A stretch of DNA of 36,375 bases from Balneolales bacterium (GCA_007120385.1 SKNT01000191.1:1-36375); one strand, 5' to 3'. Shown: positions 16,861-25,386, counted from the stretch's first letter. Made by a program: numbers and translations. Notes: a model not told the origin generated them from the letters alone.

Positions 16861-17706
16861 ATGTCTATGGCCAGCAATAGTGAAAGTGGAGATGCATTAT
16901 TTTCCCAAAAACCGGTACTATCCATCGAAACGGCTACTCCGGTGTGCTCGGTGGCCATTCGGCTGGCCGATGGAACCATTTACGAGCGGAGTGCCGAGGG
17001 CAAAGGCGTACATTCCGAGCAAACGTTTGTCTTCATCCATGAGCTTCTTTCCCGGGGAAAGCTCGCCGTAGAGGACCTTGGAGCCGTTATTGTCAGTGCC
17101 GGACCGGGATCCTATACAGGCCTCAGGGTGGCGAGCAGTGCCGTAAAAGGGTTGCTTTTCCGGACGGAAGTCCCACTCTATGCATGTAACACACTCGGTT
17201 CCATTGCCCTGGGTGCCTGGCAGGTCATCCGTGCCGGCAGGACAGCCGGCGAATTCGGGGCCCTTCTGCCTCAAACTCCTGAAAATCAGTCAGGGATGGC
17301 ATCGGGGACGGTGGACAGGCATGCATTTGCATCGGGTCCTGCAGCAGCCGCGGTCTGCGATGCCGTTATTGATGCCCGCAGAAACCATCTGTACCACCAG
17401 TCGTGGAAATTCCTTGAGGATGGCGTTGAGCCGGTATCCGAAGTGATGATCTGCGAGCTTGAGGAGGTGCTGGAGCGTCTGGCTCCGGGCCGGATCGTGG
17501 CAGGAACCGGGGTGGACCGGCTGAGAAAACTGGCTGGGGCTACCCCTGAAAACCTTGCCATGATGCCGGATTACCCGCTTCAAGAACTTGTCAACGCCAG
17601 ACATATCCTTGCCATGCACGGTCTGCCATCCCGATGGCCGGCGAACAATCTGATAAAAAAAGTCGCACCGGAACATTTTGAGCCTTATTATTATACCGGA
17701 CTGTAA
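16861..17706 (+). CDS. tsaB: tRNA threonylcarbamoyladenosine biosynthesis protein TsaB
   Basis: 281 aa. The ASKHA-fold start VLSIETATPVCSVAIRL (19-35) and the signature SAGPGSYTGLRVASSAVKGL (79-98) identify TsaB, the partner that stimulates TsaD in forming t6A37 on ANN-decoding tRNAs. Usual TsaB proteins are about 220-235 aa. The extra length is mainly an insertion at about residues 121-165, rich in Gly, Ala, Ser, Gln and Thr, placed between the N-terminal subdomain and DAVIDARRNHLYHQ. The function should be unaffected, since the dimer and TsaD-contact N-terminal half is intact. The start is the first of two near Met codons (16861, 16867). It sits 45 bp before accD, possibly in the same transcript. 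Confidence 0.88.
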   Translation: MSMASNSESGDALFSQKPVLSIETATPVCSVAIRLADGTIYERSAEGKGVHSEQTFVFIHELLSRGKLAVEDLGAVIVSAGPGSYTGLRVASSAVKGLLFRTEVPLYACNTLGSIALGAWQVIRAGRTAGEFGALLPQTPENQSGMASGTVDRHAFASGPAAAAVCDAVIDARRNHLYHQSWKFLEDGVEPVSEVMICELEEVLERLAPGRIVAGTGVDRLRKLAGATPENLAMMPDYPLQELVNARHILAMHGLPSRWPANNLIKKVAPEHFEPYYYTGL

Positions 17707-17750
17707 GAAACGCTAATTCAGGTTCGGTTACACTGGAAAAACACACAGTT

Positions 17751-18602
17751 ATGAGCTGGTTTGAACGCAAAGATCTGAATATTGTCACCAAATCACCCAA
17801 GGAAATGCCCGAAGGCATCTGGGTCAAAGTTCCGACCACAGGTGAGACGGTTCACCGGCGAGAACTGGAAGATAGCTGCTGGGTGGACCCCGTAAGCGGG
17901 TACCATTTTCCGATAGGGAGCGATGAATACTTCCAACTTCTTTTTGATGAAGGGAAGTACAGTGAGATGGGTGGCCACATCCAACCGGTAGACCCGCTTT
18001 CCTTCAGCGATCGCAAGACCTACAAATCGCGGCTGGAAGAAACCCGAAAAAAAACCGGACTGACTGACGCCGTAAAGGTTGCTGCCGGAAAAATGCGGGG
18101 GCTCGATATAGTCTTGGCGTGCATGGATTTTCGATTTATTGGCGGAAGCATGGGTTCGGTTGTAGGCGAGCGGATTGGCCTGGCGATCGATCATGCCAGA
18201 GAGAACAGGGTCCCACTTATCATTATTTCACAGTCTGGCGGTGCGCGGATGATGGAAAGCGTGCTGAGTCTGATGCAAATGGCCAAGACCTCCGCCAAAC
18301 TGGCCCTGCTGCACGAGGCGAAGGTACCCTATATCTCGGTGATGACCAACCCGACCACAGGAGGCGTTACGGCCAGTTTTGCAATGCTCGGTGATTTCAA
18401 TGTAGCGGAACCCGGGGCACTGATTGGTTTTGCCGGGCCGCGCGTGATCCGGCAGACCATCGGCCGGGATCTTCCGGAAGGTTTTCAGACATCGGAGTAC
18501 CTCCTGGAGCACGGGTTCCTTGATTTCATTGTTTCCAGGAATAAAATGAAGAATCGACTAGCCCGGCTCCTCAAAATCCTGCTGCATAAATTTGAGGATT
18601 GA
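17751..18602 (+). CDS. accD: acetyl-CoA carboxylase carboxyltransferase beta subunit, zinc ribbon cysteines absent
   Basis: 283 aa, normal length. The crotonase-like carboxyltransferase core is fully conserved: MDFRFIGGSMGSVVGERI, ISQSGGARMMESVLSLMQMA, NPTTGGVTASFAMLGD and GFAGPRVIRQTIG. It would transfer carboxyl from carboxybiotin to acetyl-CoA, making malonyl-CoA with AccA, AccB and AccC, none of which is in the window. The N-terminus has the usual AccD layout, including the RIGSxEYF-like segment FPIGSDEYFQLLFDEGKY. However, the four cysteines of the zinc ribbon (Cys27, 30, 46, 49 in E. coli numbering) are Val27, Thr30, Asp46 and Ser49. One nearby Cys (43) cannot bind zinc alone. The reading frame is clean, so this is a real change and not a frameshift. 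Confidence 0.9.
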   Translation: MSWFERKDLNIVTKSPKEMPEGIWVKVPTTGETVHRRELEDSCWVDPVSGYHFPIGSDEYFQLLFDEGKYSEMGGHIQPVDPLSFSDRKTYKSRLEETRKKTGLTDAVKVAAGKMRGLDIVLACMDFRFIGGSMGSVVGERIGLAIDHARENRVPLIIISQSGGARMMESVLSLMQMAKTSAKLALLHEAKVPYISVMTNPTTGGVTASFAMLGDFNVAEPGALIGFAGPRVIRQTIGRDLPEGFQTSEYLLEHGFLDFIVSRNKMKNRLARLLKILLHKFED

Positions 18603-18789
18603 TTTCCGGATCCCCCTCCTTTTTACATGGCAATCCCGAACTTCAGGTCCGGCCTGTCTTCGCTGGTCTTCGAAAGGGCAAACAATGGCTGCAATTGGCA
18701 CAAAAAAGCAGCTTTTTCGGGCTGATTGGCAACCCGCTTTTGATTATTATTGCTAACCGAAATTGCAATCCGCAGGGAATTGAGACCAT

Positions 18790-19764
18790 ATGAGATTTGC
18801 CGATTATGCGAAACTGTATCTGAAGGCCGGTAACGGCGGACCCGGAATGGCACATTTCCGCAGGGAGAAGTATGTTCCCAGGGGTGGACCTGACGGGGGT
18901 GACGGCGGCGATGGCGGAAGCATTGTACTGGAAGGGGACAGCCATATGAACACCCTTCTGGATCTGCGATACAAGAAGTTTCTCAAAGCGCCGAAGGGGC
19001 GTCCGGGAGGCTCTGCACAGAAGACCGGCAAGAAGGGAGACGATATTGTATTGCGAGTTCCGCTGGGTACCGTGGCCTACGAAAGTGATACTCGCCGTGT
19101 CATCGGAGAGGTGATCCACCACGGGGAAAAGCTGGTATTGGCCCAGGGTGGCAAAGGCGGACTCGGCAACACCCATTTCAAAACGGCAACCAACCAGACC
19201 CCCCACCATGCACAGCCCGGGGAACCCGGTGAGGAGATAGTCGTTGAAATTGAACTGAAGCTGATTGCGGAAGTGGGCCTGGTCGGCTTTCCCAATGCCG
19301 GAAAAAGCACGCTGCTCTCCTCGCTCTCTGCTGCGCGTCCCAGGATCGCAGACTATCCCTTCACAACACTTGAACCCAATCTCGGGGTGGTTCAGATGCC
19401 CGACCATCGCAGTTTCGTGATGGCGGATATTCCGGGGATCATTGAGCGGGCCCATGAAGGCAAGGGGCTTGGTCTTCAGTTTCTCCGTCATATTGAAAGA
19501 AACAAGGTCCTGCTTTTTGTAATAAACGGGATGAGCGATGTCCAGGAGGAATACCGCATACTTTGCGGGGAGCTCAGTGCCTACCGGAAAGACCTGATGG
19601 ACAAGCCAAGGATGGTCGCAATTACCCACATGGATCTGTTTCCTGAGTTTAAACTGGTGGACAAGCCGGAGCTTGATGTCGGATATGTGCCCATCTCGGC
19701 GGTGACAGGATTTGGGCTCGATGAACTCAAGGAGCAGATTTGGAAAATGCTGCATGACGATTAG
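18790..19764 (+). CDS. obg: GTPase Obg/CgtA
   Basis: 324 aa. The glycine-rich Obg fold (residues 1-158, with GNGGPG and GGPDGGDGGDGG) is followed by the G domain: G1 GFPNAGKS (166-173), G3 DIPG (213-216), G5 ISAV (302-305). The C-terminal OCT domain of longer Obg proteins is absent, as is common in this part of the tree. The G4 position reads THMD (279-282), where NKxD or TKxD is expected; His replaces the lysine. Obg binds the 50S subunit and ppGpp and acts in ribosome assembly and growth control. It starts 187 bp after accD; that gap holds no gene I can support. Confidence 0.93.
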   Translation: MRFADYAKLYLKAGNGGPGMAHFRREKYVPRGGPDGGDGGDGGSIVLEGDSHMNTLLDLRYKKFLKAPKGRPGGSAQKTGKKGDDIVLRVPLGTVAYESDTRRVIGEVIHHGEKLVLAQGGKGGLGNTHFKTATNQTPHHAQPGEPGEEIVVEIELKLIAEVGLVGFPNAGKSTLLSSLSAARPRIADYPFTTLEPNLGVVQMPDHRSFVMADIPGIIERAHEGKGLGLQFLRHIERNKVLLFVINGMSDVQEEYRILCGELSAYRKDLMDKPRMVAITHMDLFPEFKLVDKPELDVGYVPISAVTGFGLDELKEQIWKMLHDD

Positions 19765-19831
19765 CGGGACGATGAAAAGATTATCAATGAGATACCACTG
19801 ATTATCCAGGAAGAGACGCTGTTGAGGGAAA

Positions 19832-20989
19832 ATGGGAACAAGAGAGGATTATGTCAGAGCCAGTCTGGCACTGTCCATGATACCGTCTGTTGGAGGCGGC
19901 AGGACTCGCCGGCTGTTTGAGCACTTTGCGGACCCCATGTCTGTTTTTTCAGCAGAATGGGCCGAACTGTCAGCCGTAGCATCAGTAGGGGCAGCAGTTG
20001 CGAAATCGGTGAAGGATTTTTCATCGTGGAATGAGGTTGACCGTTTGGTGGCGATGTCGAAACGGCATGGCATGGCTCTTGTGACACCATATGACACTTG
20101 CTATCCCGGGCGCCTGCTTCACATTTATGATCCCCCGGCGGTCTTATGGGTAAAAGGCAATTCAGAGGCGTTGAAAAGAGAGTTTATTGCGGTGGTGGGT
20201 ACGCGCAAACCTTCCGGTTACGGCATGGAGGCAACTATCCGGCTTACAAGGCAGATCATCAGGAGCGTCAAGGCCGGAATTGTCAGCGGTCTGGCCCATG
20301 GCGTGGATACACTGGCCCATGCGGAAGCGCTCAGGAATAACAGCTGCACCGTAGCTGTGCTGGCATGCGGCCTGGATCGGGTATATCCGACCGGGAACAG
20401 GTCACTGGCCTTTGATATCATGAACAGTGGCGGAGCGCTGGTGAGTGAATACCCGCCTGGCATCAAGCCCGAAGCGCATCACTTTCCGGTGCGGAACAGG
20501 ATAGTGAGTGGCATGTCCGTGGGAGTGCTGGTGACGGAAACAGGCGTAAAGGGAGGCAGCATGATCACAGCCGGTGCGGCGCTTGACCAGGGCAGGGAAG
20601 TATTCGCCGTACCTCACGGAATTCGGGATGAACGGGGTGAAGGATGTAACAGAATCATTCAGCGGGGGTGGGGAAAACTGGTGTGCACGGTGGATGATAT
20701 TGTTGCCGAACTGCCTTCGGATATTCGCTTGCGTCCGTCTCGTGAAAATCATGAAAAACCCCGGAGCAGAATCCATGGCGCTGTCAGTAGAATAGTGCAG
20801 GACCCGAAAGCTGACCCGGCAGAAGTAGCCATACTGCAGATTCTCTCAAAAGGAGAAAAGCACATAGATGATATTTGCCGGGAAGCGGGAGTCCCGGCAC
20901 ATGCACTGCTATCCTGCCTGCTGAAGCTTGAACTGGACGGAGTCATAATTCAAAGGCCCGGCAAAATATTTGCGGTAAGTGAATGGTGA
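19832..20989 (+). CDS. dprA: DNA-processing protein DprA
   Basis: 385 aa. An N-terminal helix-hairpin-helix/SAM-like region (about 5-75, SMIPSVGGGRTRRLFEHF) is followed by the Rossmann-like DprA core with VVGTRKPSGYG, SGLAHGVDTLAHAEAL, CGLDRVYPTGN, FPVRNRIVSGMS and GGSMITAGAALDQGREVFAVPHG. A C-terminal winged helix spans about 330-385 (HIDDICREAGVPAHAL). DprA loads RecA on incoming single-stranded DNA during transformation and protects it. It lies 67 bp after obg and may share a transcript. It does not prove competence, since dprA is widespread in non-transformable bacteria. Confidence 0.93.
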   Translation: MGTREDYVRASLALSMIPSVGGGRTRRLFEHFADPMSVFSAEWAELSAVASVGAAVAKSVKDFSSWNEVDRLVAMSKRHGMALVTPYDTCYPGRLLHIYDPPAVLWVKGNSEALKREFIAVVGTRKPSGYGMEATIRLTRQIIRSVKAGIVSGLAHGVDTLAHAEALRNNSCTVAVLACGLDRVYPTGNRSLAFDIMNSGGALVSEYPPGIKPEAHHFPVRNRIVSGMSVGVLVTETGVKGGSMITAGAALDQGREVFAVPHGIRDERGEGCNRIIQRGWGKLVCTVDDIVAELPSDIRLRPSRENHEKPRSRIHGAVSRIVQDPKADPAEVAILQILSKGEKHIDDICREAGVPAHALLSCLLKLELDGVIIQRPGKIFAVSEW

Positions 20990-21064
20990 GACAGTCAACA
21001 TTTTTGCATATTTTACAGCCCCTTGAACGATTATTCAGGTACCAGGACTTTCAGGAATTGATTG

Positions 21065-21652
21065 ATGTTTCAGGTTCAGCACACCATTATTTCCGACGAT
21101 ATTGCGACATTTCAATTTGCATGTGACCTCATGCGATGCAAGGGCAATTGCTGTGTGGTCGGTGACTCTGGTGCACCCGTAACTCAAAATGAAATTCCTG
21201 TTCTGAACAAGGCCTGGAACCTGCTGAAGGATGAGCTGCGTCCACGGGCCAGGGAGGTTGTAAAAGCCGAGGGACTTATCAGGAACGGGTACAAGGCTCC
21301 GGAACTGAATTGTACGGATGGCGCCGAATGCATCTTTGTTACGTACGATGAAAGCAACGTTGCCATTTGCGGAATTCAGAAAGCATGGATGGAAGGAAAA
21401 TTTGAATGGATCAAACCGCTGAGTTGCCATCTTTTCCCGGTGAGGGTCCTCAAAGTTGGAGATATGGAGTATCTCAACCTGGAATACGTACCTTCTTTGT
21501 GCGGAGCTGCTTGTGATCGTGGTGAATCAGAAGGCATTTACCTCTCTGAATTCCTGAAAGATGCCCTTCTGAGGGCGTATGGCGGCGCTTGGTATGCAGA
21601 ATTCCTTTCTGCCTGCGAAGAAGTGAGGATCAAAACGAGAGCATTGATATGA
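21065..21652 (+). CDS. DUF3109 family cysteine-rich protein
   Basis: 195 aa from the ATG at 21065 (a TTG one codon earlier is also possible). It carries clustered cysteines: CDLMRCKGNCC near the N-terminus, CTDGAEC and IC in the middle, CHLFPVRV, and LCGAACDRGE near residue 150. This pattern matches DUF3109, a family typical of Bacteroidota and related to the YkgJ-type zinc/iron-chelating domain. Its biochemical function is unknown; metal or Fe-S binding is likely from the Cys spacing. The stop overlaps the rpoN start as ATGA, so the two are translationally coupled. Confidence 0.82.
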   Translation: MFQVQHTIISDDIATFQFACDLMRCKGNCCVVGDSGAPVTQNEIPVLNKAWNLLKDELRPRAREVVKAEGLIRNGYKAPELNCTDGAECIFVTYDESNVAICGIQKAWMEGKFEWIKPLSCHLFPVRVLKVGDMEYLNLEYVPSLCGAACDRGESEGIYLSEFLKDALLRAYGGAWYAEFLSACEEVRIKTRALI

Positions 21653-23253
21653 TCCGGCAATCCCAATCGGTCAGACAAAGCCAGACGCTTCAACAGAGGT
21701 TGTCGCCGCAACAGATACAGTACATCAAGCTGCTTCAGCTTCCCACATTGCAGCTTGAGCAGCGAATCAAGCAGGAAATTGAAGCAAATCCGGTTCTGGA
21801 ACTGGATGATGACAGCACCCTCGATCCTGATGTATCGGCTGATGACGCCGACACCGACAAGGATGCGGAATCGGATTTTGATGTACACGGGGATACTGGA
21901 AGCGAAGTTGAGTCAACCGGAGGAGAAGGGACCTCCCCGGAGGATTCGGAAAAGGATTCTGATGCCGGCAGCGAGAGCGCCGAAGACACCATTGAAGTAG
22001 ATGACAACCGTGATATCGACTGGGATGCCTATTTCAAGGATGATGACAATGATTATGTCCCCGCTTACCGAAGTGACCAGGATGACTGGAAGGATATGCC
22101 CAAGCCCTATAAATCGGGGCTCATGGAAAGACTGGAGCAGCAGATTGAGCTGTTGAATCTGGATGAAAGACAGCGGAAACTGGCAGCTGAAATCATTGGG
22201 TCCATTGATCCGGACGGGTATCTGAGGAGGGAGCTGGATGCCATCATAGATTCCGTTGCATTCAGCGAAGGTTTCGTTATTACGAACAAGGAAGCCGAGG
22301 TTGTTCTTCACCAGATCCAGCGTCTGGAACCGCCGGGTATTGCAGCAAGGAACCTGAGGGAGTGTCTGCTGGTGCAGCTTGAAGTCATGGATTCCCGGAG
22401 AGCTGCCAGGGATCTGGCCGTGGAGATTCTGGAAAAGGCATGGCCGTTCTTCAAGAAGAAACACTATGACAAAATCCGGCGAAAACTCAATGTAACGGAA
22501 GAACAATTGCGTGAGGCCAACCAGGTGATCATGATGCTGGACCCGAAGCCTGGTGAGTCCGAGGAGTATCTGAATCCGGATCAGTTCATAATCCCCGATT
22601 TTGAAGTCTATTATGAGGAGGCCATAGACCCGTCAGATGCTGATGAGGGAGACTTTGTCATACGAATGCATCAACAGAATATGCCGAAGATTCGCATATC
22701 CCGCCATTACAAGCAGATGTGGGACGCAGTTGCCAACGGAAAGCGGGGAAACAGCGACGAGGAGACACGGCAGTTCATCCGGGAAAAAATGGATTCCGCC
22801 CGCTGGTTCATTGATAGCATCCAGCAGCGCAGGAACACACTCATGGCCGTAATGAAAACCATCGTGGCCCTGCAGGAAGAGTTTTTTCGTACCGGAAAGG
22901 GTATTCGGCCCATGATCCTCAAAGATGTTGCCGATCGTGTCGGGATGGATATTTCCACGATTTCAAGGGTGGTGAATGGGAAATATGTCCAGACATCCTA
23001 TGGCGTATTTGAACTCAAATACTTTTTTACCGAAGGAGTGGAGACGGAATCAGGTGAATCCGTCTCCAACAGGGAGATAAAAAATATTCTTCTTGAACTC
23101 GTGAAGAATGAGGATAAGATGAATCCGCTCAGCGACCAGGCGCTGGCGGCGGCGTTGTCCCAAAAGGGGTTTCCAATAGCCCGGCGCACCATCAGCAAAT
23201 ACAGGGAGCAGCTCAACATCCCCGTGGCACGCATGCGCAGGGGTATAGGATAG
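21649..23253 (+). CDS. rpoN: RNA polymerase sigma-54 factor
   Basis: 534 aa from the ATG at 21649. I prefer this start because it begins the Gln-rich region I (MIRQSQSVRQSQTLQQRLSP) that contacts activators, and it overlaps the upstream stop as ATGA. Region II (about 51-148) is unusually long and very acidic, almost entirely Asp, Glu and Ser. The core-binding domain (about 155-340) and the DNA-binding domain follow, with a helix-turn-helix near VADRVGMDISTISRVVNGKY and the RpoN box ARRTISKYRE at about 511-520. It directs transcription from -24/-12 promoters with AAA+ activators, none of which is in the window. The long acidic region fits a salt-adapted proteome, which is an inference. Confidence 0.95.
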   Translation: MIRQSQSVRQSQTLQQRLSPQQIQYIKLLQLPTLQLEQRIKQEIEANPVLELDDDSTLDPDVSADDADTDKDAESDFDVHGDTGSEVESTGGEGTSPEDSEKDSDAGSESAEDTIEVDDNRDIDWDAYFKDDDNDYVPAYRSDQDDWKDMPKPYKSGLMERLEQQIELLNLDERQRKLAAEIIGSIDPDGYLRRELDAIIDSVAFSEGFVITNKEAEVVLHQIQRLEPPGIAARNLRECLLVQLEVMDSRRAARDLAVEILEKAWPFFKKKHYDKIRRKLNVTEEQLREANQVIMMLDPKPGESEEYLNPDQFIIPDFEVYYEEAIDPSDADEGDFVIRMHQQNMPKIRISRHYKQMWDAVANGKRGNSDEETRQFIREKMDSARWFIDSIQQRRNTLMAVMKTIVALQEEFFRTGKGIRPMILKDVADRVGMDISTISRVVNGKYVQTSYGVFELKYFFTEGVETESGESVSNREIKNILLELVKNEDKMNPLSDQALAAALSQKGFPIARRTISKYREQLNIPVARMRRGIG

Positions 23254-23277
23254 GCTTGGCGTGAGCACTGTTCGGTC

Positions 23278-23298
23278 CCCGTTTCCTTACTGAACGGG
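23278..23298. terminator. weak hairpin between convergent rpoN and membrane-protein gene
   Basis: CCCGTT (23278-23283) pairs with AACGGG (23293-23298) across a 9-nt loop, in the 73-bp gap between converging genes. No T-tract follows on either strand, so it is at best a weak bidirectional terminator. Confidence 0.3.
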
Positions 23299-23326
23299 TA
23301 TGCCGGGCCCTCAGGATTGCGGGGAG

Positions 23327-24847
23327 CTATTGCAGGATAGTGAGTGAGCTGGCAAGTTCCCATGCCTTCAGCAGATCCATTCCGAAGATCAGCCAGGAGG
23401 CCACCGAGGCAGCCACCAGAACGAACAGGGCATAGGTCGTGCTCATGTAAAGAGGGGAGGTCGGATGGATTCGCCTCATATTGTAGGCAGCGGTGAAGAA
23501 ACTGATGACGGTTACAAACAGAAAGAAACCGATCATGATAATCACCGTGGAAGCACCAGGGAAAGAGCGGAGAAAAATGATGCCCGCACTTGCAACCAGG
23601 ATATTAAGGTGCTGCGGCCACAGAATGAATGTTGCTATCTGGGAGGCGTGGGCATGATGGCTGTTTGCGATAAACAGCCAGGCAATCATGACAGAAAGCA
23701 TGATCGCCATCACGAGGAAAAAGAGAATGAAGAAGACGGCGGAATGCCCCCATCCGCTGGCTAGAAAAGGGGTATAATGAAGCAGTGCCTGCCGGGCGAC
23801 CGGATCCAGGTACAACTCGGCGATGGAAAAGCCCATAACGCCCGAAATAAGGCAGGAGAAGAAGAAAACGGCGGCGGCATCCCAGGTAAAACGGATCCGG
23901 CGCATCAGAACATCGCTTACGAAGAAATCGTAGTTCAGAAAGAAGCGGGTTACCGAACTTCGGTATAACGGGTTGATGCGGAAGAAAACGGCATATATTA
24001 CCCAGAAGAAAAAAAGCAGGAACATGGCCAGGTTGACCTCATATTCCGAATCGCGTGATGGAGGGTTGGCAATCCGGGCATCGGGAACCTGATGAAAATA
24101 GCGTGTGATTTGGGCGAGATTCAATTCCGGTTCGTGGCCGGCATACATGCTGTTGGCAGCAAACCAGCTCCTTGTAAAAAAAACAGGAATATCCCCGTGT
24201 CCATCCAGCAGCTCAAGGACTTTCTGGAAATCGCGCAGGTCAAGTACCGGGTCTTCCGGTGCATAAAGCACGCCGGCAAGGGTGGGGTCATGTTCGAGTT
24301 GCAGCGCCAGCTGGGACGCACTGCGAGTCATCATCAGCACACTGTCGAAAGGTCGGAGGGCTTGTCCGGATAAAGGGCGCAGATCCAGTGTGAAAAGCGT
24401 CCGGTTGCCCCGGTAAGGCTCTGCCAGCTGTTCCAGTTTCGCCGGCAACGACCCTTTCTGCCAGGTTCCATAGGCAAAGAGCCCAAAACCTCTGACCAGT
24501 CCGTCATCCCGGTAGATGTGCATCAGAGAATCACTGCGTTGACGGTAGTTGTATTTCTCCACGGTAAGCCGGTGCGGAATGGGGTAATATTCAGGCACCA
24601 TGACCAGCAGAGAAATGTCCGACTTCATAAGGACTTCCCGCTGGTGTCCGCTCACCGCCTCTTCTACAAGCAGCCACTGGATGCCTGCCCGCTCGAGGAA
24701 GGCGATTTCATCCTGTGACAGGTGATTGACACTGGATTCCTGATAAAAAATGCCAAAAAGCCGGTTGCCCAGTGTTTCCTGAAACGGGATTAATAGCAGA
24801 AACACGGTGAACAGGAGTGCCGGTAGAATCCTGACTGTGCTGTTCAT
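23327..24847 (-). CDS. unrecognised membrane protein: exported N-terminal domain plus six transmembrane helices
   Basis: 506 aa; I do not recognise the family. A signal sequence or anchor (about 8-27) is followed by about 240 extracytoplasmic residues. These alternate hydrophobic strands and helices (IQWLLVEEAV, ISLLVMVPEYYPI, VRGFGLFAYGTW, TLFTLDLRPLSG, PVFFTRSWFAAN) in a way that resembles a TIM-barrel glycoside-hydrolase-like domain, but no catalytic pair is evident. Six membrane helices follow at about 272-290, 323-345, 368-393, 405-426, 433-455 and 466-489, a Yip1-like arrangement. It begins 8 bp after the Lrp/AsnC gene, so both form an operon. A role in envelope or solute homeostasis under Lrp control is only a guess. 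Confidence 0.75.
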   Translation of the reverse strand: MNSTVRILPALLFTVFLLLIPFQETLGNRLFGIFYQESSVNHLSQDEIAFLERAGIQWLLVEEAVSGHQREVLMKSDISLLVMVPEYYPIPHRLTVEKYNYRQRSDSLMHIYRDDGLVRGFGLFAYGTWQKGSLPAKLEQLAEPYRGNRTLFTLDLRPLSGQALRPFDSVLMMTRSASQLALQLEHDPTLAGVLYAPEDPVLDLRDFQKVLELLDGHGDIPVFFTRSWFAANSMYAGHEPELNLAQITRYFHQVPDARIANPPSRDSEYEVNLAMFLLFFFWVIYAVFFRINPLYRSSVTRFFLNYDFFVSDVLMRRIRFTWDAAAVFFFSCLISGVMGFSIAELYLDPVARQALLHYTPFLASGWGHSAVFFILFFLVMAIMLSVMIAWLFIANSHHAHASQIATFILWPQHLNILVASAGIIFLRSFPGASTVIIMIGFFLFVTVISFFTAAYNMRRIHPTSPLYMSTTYALFVLVAASVASWLIFGMDLLKAWELASSLTILQ

Positions 24848-24855
24848 GAATTGGT

Positions 24856-25335
24856 TCAGGATTTGGATGGCCCCCTGCCGGATTCCAGTGGTATCTCACG
24901 CGTTTGCTTGAACGAGGAGAGTACGATATTGGACCTGGTTTTCTTGACGCCTTCCCATGACTGAATGCGGGAGAGCAGCTTTTCCAGTGATTCGGTGTTT
25001 CTGGTTGTGATTTTCAGGATGTGAGACCCGTCACCGGTGATGGAGTGGCATTCCTGAATTTCAGGTTCAAGGATGGCCTGATCAACGAAATAGGCGTGGA
25101 AACTTGAATTGTCAATTTCGACAAATATGAACGCAACGATGTCAAAGTTGAATTTTTTCGGGTTGAGGATGGCGTGATACCCGTCGATAAGCTTTTTATC
25201 CTCAAGCTTTCGCATGCGTTCCGATACCGATGGTACAGATAGATTTACAATTTTTGCCAGTTTGTTCCTTTGAGCACGTCCGTTTTGCTGCAGGTGCTTC
25301 AAAATGGCAATATCAATTTCATCCAGTTGATGCAT
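24856..25335 (-). CDS. Lrp/AsnC family transcriptional regulator
   Basis: 159 aa. The N-terminal winged helix-turn-helix (about 3-60: LDEIDIAILKHLQQNGR, LAKIVNLSVPSVSERMRKLE) matches Lrp/AsnC. The C-terminal RAM domain (about 66-145), including the ligand-loop segment ECHSITGDGSHILKI, binds small molecules, usually amino acids, and forms octamers. The last ~12 residues are a Pro/Ser/Lys tail. It is divergent from serS and heads an operon with the 506-aa membrane protein. A perfect 7-bp inverted repeat 52 bp upstream is a candidate autoregulatory operator. The effector cannot be read from the sequence. Confidence 0.92.
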   Translation of the reverse strand: MHQLDEIDIAILKHLQQNGRAQRNKLAKIVNLSVPSVSERMRKLEDKKLIDGYHAILNPKKFNFDIVAFIFVEIDNSSFHAYFVDQAILEPEIQECHSITGDGSHILKITTRNTESLEKLLSRIQSWEGVKKTRSNIVLSSFKQTREIPLESGRGPSKS

Positions 25336-25386
25336 TATTCGATTGTCCTATGAGTTTCTAAACAAGTTGTGAGTATCCGGCAAGGT

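Noticed and set aside
18643-19755. A 370-codon open frame on the minus strand opposite obg
   Set aside because: It is the antisense shadow of a fully conserved Obg protein; its translation has no recognisable domain and an unlikely composition.
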